This document shows positions 6,764 through 12,758 of a stretch of 16,296 bases of DNA, piece by piece; within the stretch, counting starts at the first letter, position 1; every line of letters begins with the position of its first letter. The position numbers and the translations under genes were made by a program. The notes under the pieces are model-generated. The model searched no databases, had not been told where the DNA came from, and worked only from the letters and a program-made list of their open reading frames with translations. The DNA comes from JBQTIM01 sp052388135. GTDB taxonomy: Bacteria; Elusimicrobiota; Elusimicrobia; FEN-1173. Location of the stretch: the NCBI GenBank assembly GCA_052388135.1, contig JBQTIM010000179.1:1-16296 (forward strand). The letters are read 5' to 3'.

Positions 6764-7879
6764 GTGACCCGCAACCGCTACCGGCTGGTTTCGGCGGGCA
6801 TCCATCCCGTTCGGTGGTTTTTGCGGCGGCCCTTCGTCACCGCCCTGGGCTCCAAGGACGCCACGGAAAACGTCCTCGTGAGACTGAAGCTGTCCGGCGG
6901 AGCGGCCGGCTGGGGCGAAGCTTCCTCCTCGCTGGCCATGGCGTTCCAAACGGCTCCGAAGATGGCCGCGGCCCTTCGCCGGTTGTTCGCGGCGTTTCGA
7001 GGCCGGGACGTGCGCGACATCGAACTCCTGGCCCGGGAGATCTGGCGGCGGGAAGGCGCCTGGCCGGCGGCCGCCGCCGCTTTCGAAACCGCCCTTTATG
7101 ACGCCTTCGCCCGCGCCCACGGAATTCCGTTTTCCTACCTGTGGGGCGGCGCCCGCCGCTCTCTGACCACCCTCATCACCATTCCCGCGGCGTCTCCGGA
7201 GGACGTTTTCGACTTGGCCCGCGCGGCCGCGCGGCGCGGCTTCCGCGCCCTCAAGCTGAAGATCAACGGCCGCGACGCCTCCGGCTCCGACGCCCGCCGC
7301 CTGCGGTCCGCGCGCCGCGCCGCGCCCCGGGCCCGCCTGCTTCTGGACGCCAACCAAAGCTACGAGCCGGAAGCCCTCTCGCGCCTCCTGTCCGGCGCCC
7401 GCCGGGACGGCATCGAAGCGGCGCTGGTGGAGGAGCCGTTCACCAAGAGAGACTGGGCGGCTCTGGCGCGTTACCGCCGGAGCGCGCCGCCCCGGGCGCC
7501 CGTCCTTCTGGACGAATCCGTTCAAACGCCGCGGGACGCCCGGCGCGGCCGCCTTTTGGCGGAAGGCGTGAACGTCAAGCTGGCCAAGAGCGGATTGGTC
7601 CTCGGCAAGGAGATCGTGGACGCGTTCCGCGCTCCCGGTCGCGATTCGTCCGCGGCCCCCGGCGCCATTCTTATGATCGGCTGCATGGCGGAATCGCCCC
7701 TCGGATTGTCGGCCGCCGTTCATTGGGCCTGCGGCCTCGGCGTTTTCGATTTCGCGGACCTGGATTCCGACCTCCTCCTGCAGCCGACGGCCGTCCGGCC
7801 GGGCTATCGCCGCCGCGGGCCGGAGGTCGTCCTGCCAAAAAACCTCCCGGCGGGCCTGGGGGTCGAATGGCCGGCCTGA
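6764..7879 (+). CDS. Dipeptide epimerase (L-Ala-D/L-Glu epimerase type, enolase superfamily)
   Basis: A 371-residue protein. It has the N-terminal capping domain (about 1-130: IHPVRWFLRRPF, GWGEASSS) and the (beta/alpha)8 barrel of the muconate-lactonising subgroup. Catalytic lysines are K164/K166 (KLKIN) and K272 (VNVKLAKSG). Mg ligands are D195 (LLLDANQSY), E223 (VEEPF) and D250 (LLDES). The Asp-rich DLDSD at 332-336 near the end of the barrel matches the D-x-D motif that binds the substrate amino group in dipeptide epimerases. It interconverts L-Ala-D-Glu and L-Ala-L-Glu from murein peptides so that normal peptidases can degrade them. Substrate range within the family varies, so L-Ala-Glu is inferred from the motif and neighbours. 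The start is GTG 6764, chosen by alignment to the family N-terminus; there is no clear ribosome site, and the start overlaps a stop as GTGA. Confidence 0.9.
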   Translation: MTRNRYRLVSAGIHPVRWFLRRPFVTALGSKDATENVLVRLKLSGGAAGWGEASSSLAMAFQTAPKMAAALRRLFAAFRGRDVRDIELLAREIWRREGAWPAAAAAFETALYDAFARAHGIPFSYLWGGARRSLTTLITIPAASPEDVFDLARAAARRGFRALKLKINGRDASGSDARRLRSARRAAPRARLLLDANQSYEPEALSRLLSGARRDGIEAALVEEPFTKRDWAALARYRRSAPPRAPVLLDESVQTPRDARRGRLLAEGVNVKLAKSGLVLGKEIVDAFRAPGRDSSAAPGAILMIGCMAESPLGLSAAVHWACGLGVFDFADLDSDLLLQPTAVRPGYRRRGPEVVLPKNLPAGLGVEWPA

Positions 7880-7946
7880 AAGACAAAGTTTTCAGATATC
7901 CGGACGGCCTTCGCGCGGCGGCTCGGGCGCCGACGGAGGGCAGCCG

Positions 7947-9116
7947 GTGATCCAAAACCCTTGGCTTCTCTTTCTCAGCTTCACGGCCGTTGTAGCGGCC
8001 GTGGACGGCGCCCGCAAGCGGTCTTTCCTCGCGCGGGCGTTCCGATATTTGCCCGTGCCGTTCTGGTGCTATTTCATCCCCATGCTGCTGTCCACGGCGG
8101 GCGTGTTTCCGGAGAAGTCGCCGCTCTATCCTTTTCTGTCCACGTACTTGCTTCCTGTTTGCCTTCCGTTCCTTTTGTTGAACGTGAACCTGCGCTCCCT
8201 GGCGGCGCTGGGGGCGCCGGCTCTCTTGGCCCTGGCGGCGGGCTTCGCGGGCATCGCGGCGGGCGCGGCGGCGTCCTACGCGGTTTTGCACGAACGGCTT
8301 CCGGCGGAATCCTGGAAAGCGGTGGGCGCCCTGGCGGGGAGCTGGACCGGCGGGAGCGCCAACATGCTCTCGGTGAAAGAGGCTCTCCTGACGCCCGACG
8401 CCGTGTTCGCCCCCGTGGTGGTGGTGGATACGTTCTTCGCCTACGGCTGGATGGCCCTGCTCATTTCCCTGGCCGGCCACCAGGACAAGTTCGACCGTTG
8501 GAACCTGAAGGGTAGGCTTGGTCCGTCCCTCTCCTCAGCGGTTTCCGGGGCTGGGGGGACCAAAGGCTTTTTCTCCGCGCGGCTTCCCTGGGCCTTGGTG
8601 CCGGCGGCGGCGGCGGGCCTGGGGCTGGCGTGCGTTTTCGCCGGGCGACGCCTGCCGGCCGTGGGCTCCGTGATTTCTTCCGCCACTTGGACCATCCTCC
8701 TGGTCACAACGGCGAGCCTCCTGCTCTCGTTCACGGGCCTGTTCTCGGAAAAAGCCGAAAGGACGGAGCGATGGGGCACCGTCATTTTGTATATTTTATT
8801 GGTGTCCCTGGGCGCGCGGACGAACCTCGGCGCCATCGCGGCGGCGCCTTTGTTTCTGGCCCAGGGGGCGGGCATGCTGGCGGTTCACGGCTTGGTCCTT
8901 TTCGCGGCGGCGCGGGCGGCCGGGTTGCCTCTTTTCCTGCTGGCCACGGCCAGCCAGGCCTGCGTGGGCGGGGCCGTGTCGGCGCCCCTGGTGGCCGCGG
9001 TTTTTCGGCCGAGCCTGGCGCCGCTGGGGCTTCTGCTGGCCATTGCGGGCAACGTGGCCGGCACCTACGCGGGAATCGCGACGGCTTATCTGTGCCGCTG
9101 GATCGGCGGATCATGA
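7947..9116 (+). CDS. DUF819/YjcL-family integral membrane protein, candidate murein-peptide transporter
   Basis: A 389-residue, very hydrophobic protein with about 10-11 predicted membrane segments. It has the family signature GSWTGGSANM at 131-140 early on, and a matching second-half region with ATASQACVGGAVSAPLV and IAGNVAGTYAG. The two glycine-rich loops in similar positions suggest an inverted-repeat transporter fold. The family has no firmly established substrate that I know of. Its place directly after an NlpC/P60 peptidase and a dipeptide epimerase makes uptake of L-Ala-Glu or related peptides a reasonable guess. The start is GTG 7947, with GGAGGG at 7935-7940 and a 6-nt spacing. A charged loop between segments at about 175-215 (DKFDRWNLKGRLG) holds an inverted repeat in the DNA. 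It is probably co-transcribed with the epimerase, 67 bp upstream. Confidence 0.85.
   Translation: MIQNPWLLFLSFTAVVAAVDGARKRSFLARAFRYLPVPFWCYFIPMLLSTAGVFPEKSPLYPFLSTYLLPVCLPFLLLNVNLRSLAALGAPALLALAAGFAGIAAGAAASYAVLHERLPAESWKAVGALAGSWTGGSANMLSVKEALLTPDAVFAPVVVVDTFFAYGWMALLISLAGHQDKFDRWNLKGRLGPSLSSAVSGAGGTKGFFSARLPWALVPAAAAGLGLACVFAGRRLPAVGSVISSATWTILLVTTASLLLSFTGLFSEKAERTERWGTVILYILLVSLGARTNLGAIAAAPLFLAQGAGMLAVHGLVLFAAARAAGLPLFLLATASQACVGGAVSAPLVAAVFRPSLAPLGLLLAIAGNVAGTYAGIATAYLCRWIGGS
8518..8563 (+). repeat. Inverted repeat in the loop-coding part of the DUF819 gene
   Basis: TTGGTCC (8518-8524) pairs with GGACCAA (8557-8563), with further partial pairing inside (CTCAGC against GCTGGG). AGGCTTTTTC follows directly, so on RNA it resembles a terminator inside the gene. 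It encodes a Gly/Ser-rich piece of a soluble loop, an easy place for a short palindromic insert. A chance inverted repeat is also possible. Confidence 0.3.
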
Positions 9117-9119
9117 GGC

Positions 9120-9140
9120 GTGAAAGGTGAATCGTGAATA
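9120..9140 (+). repeat. Three heptamer repeats, GTGAANN
   Basis: GTGAAAG, GTGAATC and GTGAATA follow one another without a gap at 9120-9140, just after the DUF819 stop. The long palindrome begins at the next base. A further GTGAATG lies at 9306-9312, just past the palindrome, as if one heptamer tract had been split by its insertion. Related heptamers in the opposite orientation occur at 9411-9438. Confidence 0.6.
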
Positions 9141-9303
9141 GAACTCATCTCATAAATTACTTTCGGGCTGCAATTTCAGATTTCGGCCTGCGCCTTAGCG
9201 GTCTTCGGCTCACATACCGCCGACTGAGTATGCTCGACTCGGCCCGCGTCGGCTCGGCTCAAAATCTGAAATTTCGCTCCGAGTTCATTTATGAGATGAG
9301 TTC
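9141..9303. repeat. 163-bp imperfect palindrome, possible MITE-like element
   Basis: The outer 17 bp are a perfect inverted repeat: GAACTCATCTCATAAAT at 9141-9157 and ATTTATGAGATGAGTTC at 9287-9303. Further in, AATTTCAGATTT on the left matches AAATCTGAAATT on the right, and partial pairing continues to a centre near 9222. It is clearly AT-richer at its ends than the surrounding genes. It lacks a coding region, and sharp terminal repeats fit a small non-autonomous insertion element. No clear target duplication is visible. Between 9304 and the amidase start the sequence is AT-rich and holds no gene. Confidence 0.7.
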
Positions 9304-9367
9304 CAGTGAATGGGCAATTAAAAGAAATTCAACAATCGTTTCCAAGGCGACCCTTCGGCCTTTTTTC

Positions 9368-11338
9368 ATGAGCCGTTCGCTGTTCGCGGCGCCCGCCGTT
9401 TTGCTGGTCCTGCTCACCATTCACTGTTCACTGTTCACGCCGTCGGCCGTTCACGCCGAATCTCTCCCCGTTCCCCTGCCCGACACGCCCACCGACGACG
9501 TGATCTCCGTGGAAATTTCCTCTCCCACGGTTCCGGTCTCCACGGCGGCTCTGGCGACTCCTTCGAGCCTGCGCATCGTCTATCCGCCGGAAGGGGCGCG
9601 CATGCAGCCGCTGCGCACGTCTTTCGTTTACGGTTCCGCGGATCCCAAAGGCCAGCTCACCGTCAACGGGCAGAGCGTGTCCATTTTCCCGGGGGGCGGC
9701 TTCCTGGCCATGATCCCTTTCTCGACGGGCACGTTCCAAATCCGCGCCGAGCTGGCCTTGGGCGGCTCCAAAGCGTCGGCGGTCCGGACGGTGTCCGTGG
9801 CGGACTTTCCCCGCACCTCCCCCGCGTCCCCGCCGGTGATGGAATACGTGAAGCCCGACGTGGACGCCGACCTGCGGACCGGAGACGTGGTCACGGTGCT
9901 CTGCAAGGGGAGCCCGGGGCTGGACGCCTCTTTTGAAATTGAAGGCGCCCGCGGCCGCTTTCCCTTGATCGAAAGCCGCGGTTCCCAGGTCGGCGGCATC
10001 TACCGCGGCAGCTACGTCGTGCAGGCGCGGGACAAGCTGGAGAAGTCCAAGCTCACCGTCACGCTTCTCGACCGCCCGCGCGGGGAAAAAGCCGTCCGCG
10101 AGGCGCCGGGGCGGCTGAACCGCTGGCCCGAGGAATCCGCCGTGGTGGTGGAGGTGTCGGGAGACAACGCGGTTTTGCGGGCCGGTCCCCAATTGTCCGC
10201 GCAAGACAAACTGGGCTACATCATGTTTCCGCCGGCGGGCACGCGCATGGCCGCCGTGGGCCGCCTGGGAGACGAGGTGAAAGTCCGTCTCTCGGCCGGC
10301 TTCGACGCCTGGATCGGCGAGAAGGAAGTCCGGCGGCTTCCGGCGGGCACCCCCGCCCCCCGCACGGTGGTGGGCGGCATCAACGTGTCGTCCGACCCCC
10401 GCCGCACGCGGGTCCGCGCACCCATGGGGCAGAAGGTCCCCTTCGAGGTGAACGCCTGGCCCGGCGGTCCCGTCGACGTGCGCTTCTTCGGCGCCGTCTC
10501 CAACACGGACTGGATGCACTACGATTCTTCCGGCGGCGTGGTGAGCCAGATCCAATGGTTCCAGGACACCGAGGACGTTTACCGTCTTCGGGTCCACGCG
10601 CCCGCGGATTCCTGGTGGGGCTACGACGCGCGCTACGAAGGAACGACTTTCGTCTTGGAGCTGAGAAATCCGCCGCCGCCGTCGCCGCGCGGGCGCGACG
10701 GACGCGCGCCATCGCCGCTCCAAGACCTGGTGGTGGCTGTGGACGCGGGACATTCCTCCGACAACGGCTCGGTGGGCCCCACGGGCCTCGTGGAAAAGGA
10801 CGCCAACCTGGCCATCGCCAAATGCCTGCAAAAGAAGCTTCAGGCCGAGGGCGCCCGCGTGACCATGATCCGGGAAGGCGGCGAACACGTGGCTCTGTAC
10901 GAGCGGCCCAAGCTGGCGTGGCAGAGCGAGGCCGACCTGCTGGTGAGCGTGCACAACAACGCCCTGCCCGACGGAGCCAACCCGTTTGAGAGGACGGGCT
11001 ACGGCGTCTATTATTTCCATCCCCACAGCTTCGCCCTGGCCCGCGACATACACGCTTCTTACGGGGAAACGTTCGCGCCGCGGCGGAGCGGCGAGCCGCC
11101 CGCGCTGCGGGACGACGGGCTCCACTACGGGAACCTGGCCCTGCCGCGCACGCCGCAGATGCCGGCCGTCCTCGTCGAGTCGGCCTACATCATCTATCCG
11201 CCGGAAGAGAGCCTTTTGAAGACGGAAGCGTTCCAGTGCCGCTGCGCGGACGCCATCCTGGGAGGCTTGCGCGACTACGCCCGGCGCATGCGCCGCATCC
11301 AGGCCGAGCTGGATCGGCCCGCCTGGCGGGCGCCGTAA
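9368..11338 (+). CDS. Secreted N-acetylmuramoyl-L-alanine amidase (Amidase_3) with beta-rich N-terminal domains
   Basis: A 656-residue protein from ATG 9368. Residues 1-30 are a signal peptide with probable cleavage after VHA. An Ig-like domain follows (about 60-150, YPPEGARMQPL), then an SH3-like domain (about 265-330, AVLRAGPQLSAQDKLGY), a further beta domain (about 340-445) and the zinc amidase domain (about 455-640). Zinc and catalytic residues are H462 (DAGHSSDNG), E476 (EKDANL), H529 (SVHNNAL) and E604 (VLVESAYI). Such enzymes cut the bond between MurNAc and L-Ala, freeing stem peptides in the periplasm. The same frame is open back to GTG 9134, but that would put a repeat element into the protein and bury the signal peptide. 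No strong ribosome site precedes ATG 9368. The domain order differs from E. coli AmiA/B/C. Its product would feed the NlpC/P60 and epimerase genes upstream. Confidence 0.88.
   Translation: MSRSLFAAPAVLLVLLTIHCSLFTPSAVHAESLPVPLPDTPTDDVISVEISSPTVPVSTAALATPSSLRIVYPPEGARMQPLRTSFVYGSADPKGQLTVNGQSVSIFPGGGFLAMIPFSTGTFQIRAELALGGSKASAVRTVSVADFPRTSPASPPVMEYVKPDVDADLRTGDVVTVLCKGSPGLDASFEIEGARGRFPLIESRGSQVGGIYRGSYVVQARDKLEKSKLTVTLLDRPRGEKAVREAPGRLNRWPEESAVVVEVSGDNAVLRAGPQLSAQDKLGYIMFPPAGTRMAAVGRLGDEVKVRLSAGFDAWIGEKEVRRLPAGTPAPRTVVGGINVSSDPRRTRVRAPMGQKVPFEVNAWPGGPVDVRFFGAVSNTDWMHYDSSGGVVSQIQWFQDTEDVYRLRVHAPADSWWGYDARYEGTTFVLELRNPPPPSPRGRDGRAPSPLQDLVVAVDAGHSSDNGSVGPTGLVEKDANLAIAKCLQKKLQAEGARVTMIREGGEHVALYERPKLAWQSEADLLVSVHNNALPDGANPFERTGYGVYYFHPHSFALARDIHASYGETFAPRRSGEPPALRDDGLHYGNLALPRTPQMPAVLVESAYIIYPPEESLLKTEAFQCRCADAILGGLRDYARRMRRIQAELDRPAWRAP
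9411..9438 (-). repeat. Four heptamer repeats inside the amidase signal-peptide coding region
   Basis: TGCTCAC, CATTCAC, TGTTCAC and TGTTCAC run in tandem at 9411-9438; read on the minus strand they are GTGANNN units like those at 9120-9140. They encode the LLTIHCSLFTP part of the signal peptide. Two similar units (CGTTCGC, TGTTCGC) lie just upstream at 9374-9387. The tract therefore forms part of a real coding sequence. Confidence 0.6.
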
Positions 11339-11344
11339 CGTTAG

Positions 11345-12691
11345 TTAGAGCGCGGGGTTTTTGCGGGAGATTTTTCGGGAGAGAAGGTAGAGAGGAATGC
11401 CCACGGCGGCCAGGGCGAAACCGAAGAGCGACTCTTTGGGCTGTTCGTAGATCCCGTTGGCCGCCAGTCCCAGGCGCAGGAGGATGAAGACCACCGGCGT
11501 CAACGGATAGAGCCACACGCGGTAGGTGCGCGCCGCGTCGGGCATTTTTTTCCGGAAGATGAAAAGCGCCCAGGCCGCCATGGCGAAGAAGATGGAAATC
11601 ACGATTTCCGTGTAGGTCACCAGCTGATCCAATGTGCCCGCCCAAACCAGCACCGATCCCAGGAGGGCGTTGACCACCAGCGACAACGTCGGCACCTTCG
11701 TCCGCGGGCTCACCTCGGCGAACTTGCGGAACAGGGCGTGGTCCTTGGCCAGGGCGTAGAGGATGCGCCCGCCCGTCAGGACGAAGCCGTTCAAGGCGCC
11801 GAAGGCCGACGCCATCACCATCACGCTGAAAAGCTGCGCGCCCTTCCCCGTCCAAATCCTGTTCATGGTCTCCGCCGCCACCAATTTGGTTTGCCGCATC
11901 TCTCCCAGCGGCAGGTAATAGAGGTAAACCAGGTTGATGGTCAAATACAGAGCCGTCACCACCGCCAGCCCGCCCACGATGGCCCGGGGCAGGTTGCGGC
12001 CGGGATCCTTCACCTCTTCGCCCACGTAGGCCGCCTCCGTCCAGCCGCCGTAAGCCCAAAGCACGAAAATCATGGCCACGCCCAGGGACGTCGGGCTCCA
12101 GGGCCCCTCGGGCATAAGGGGCTGAAAGTTTTGCGCGGAACCCTTTTGGGCCACCAGCCCGGCCAGGATGATGAGGCCGATGGAGCCGATTTTTAAAGCC
12201 GTGAAAGTGTTTTGTATGCGTTTGCCGAACCGCAGTCCGGCGATGTTGGCCAAGGTGAGGGACAGGATGGCGGCGGTGGCGAGGGTTTTGGTGTGGAAGG
12301 GGCTCAGGCCGCCCATGACGCGGCCCGCGTGCTCCGCGAAGATGAACGCCATGATGGCGATGGTGCCCGTGCGCTCCACGAAGATCTTGGTCCAGCCGAA
12401 GAGGAAGCCCCAGAACTTGCCGTAGGCCTCGGTGATGAACACGTAATCCCCGCCGCTGCGCGGGAACAAGGCCGCCATCTCCGCGTAGCACAGCGCCCCC
12501 GCCATGGACACCACGCCGCCCAGAACCCACGCCAGCATGAAGAAAAGCGGCGAAGGAGAGCTTTCCGCCACGCGGTAGGACAGCCGGAAGATTCCCGTCC
12601 CGATGATGCACCCCACCACCAGGGCCCCCGCGTCCACCAAGCCCAAGCCGCGAACGAGATGGGAACCGCTCTGTTCCTTGTCCGAGGACAT
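11345..12691 (-). CDS. APC-superfamily amino-acid permease
   Basis: A 448-residue protein with about 12 membrane helices, the normal size for the family. The first helix carries GCIIGTGIF at 28-35, the unwound substrate-binding motif of APC transporters. CYAEMAALFPRSGGDYVFI and, later, LWAYGGWTEAAYVGEEVKDP match conserved parts of the L-type/SteT-like amino-acid exchangers. It moves amino acids across the inner membrane, by proton symport or exchange; the substrate cannot be told from sequence. ATG 12691 is chosen because it gives the short cytoplasmic N-terminus expected; the frame is open further upstream, to 12829, into the neighbouring gene. No clear ribosome site is seen. It converges with the amidase gene, with only 6 bp between stops, and lies 67 bp downstream of the large fusion gene. 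Confidence 0.92.
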   Translation of the reverse strand: MSSDKEQSGSHLVRGLGLVDAGALVVGCIIGTGIFRLSYRVAESSPSPLFFMLAWVLGGVVSMAGALCYAEMAALFPRSGGDYVFITEAYGKFWGFLFGWTKIFVERTGTIAIMAFIFAEHAGRVMGGLSPFHTKTLATAAILSLTLANIAGLRFGKRIQNTFTALKIGSIGLIILAGLVAQKGSAQNFQPLMPEGPWSPTSLGVAMIFVLWAYGGWTEAAYVGEEVKDPGRNLPRAIVGGLAVVTALYLTINLVYLYYLPLGEMRQTKLVAAETMNRIWTGKGAQLFSVMVMASAFGALNGFVLTGGRILYALAKDHALFRKFAEVSPRTKVPTLSLVVNALLGSVLVWAGTLDQLVTYTEIVISIFFAMAAWALFIFRKKMPDAARTYRVWLYPLTPVVFILLRLGLAANGIYEQPKESLFGFALAAVGIPLYLLSRKISRKNPAL

Positions 12692-12735
12692 GGGTGCTAG
12701 AATACAAAGTTCCCAAGACCAAGGCCAAGGTTTCG

Positions 12736-12751
12736 GCAAGCGACAGCTTGC
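12736..12751 (-). other. Small perfect hairpin between the fusion gene and the permease gene
   Basis: GCAAGC (12736-12741) and GCTTGC (12746-12751) form a 6-bp stem with a 4-nt loop. It lies just past the stop of the fusion gene as read on the minus strand. No T-run follows on either strand, so it is not a convincing terminator. It could stabilise an mRNA end. Confidence 0.35.
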
Positions 12752-12758
12752 GATTATC

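Noticed and set aside
9344..9366. AAGGC/GCCTT hairpin plus T-run as a terminator
   Set aside because: The stem is only 5 bp and ends 2 nt before the amidase start, an unlikely place for a working terminator.
9134..9367. GTG 9134 as start of the amidase
   Set aside because: The first 78 codons would translate the palindrome and heptamers, and would put a signal peptide in the middle of the protein. ATG 9368 gives a normal signal peptide.
9428..11125. 565-codon minus-strand frame opposite the amidase
   Set aside because: The amidase zinc motifs are on the plus strand; the antisense product is His/Arg/Gly-rich without domain features.
12699..12728. Minus-strand promoter for the permease gene (TTGGCC, 18 bp, TATTCT)
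   Set aside because: Only 4 of 6 matches in each box. It would give a leaderless mRNA; tempting but too weak to list.
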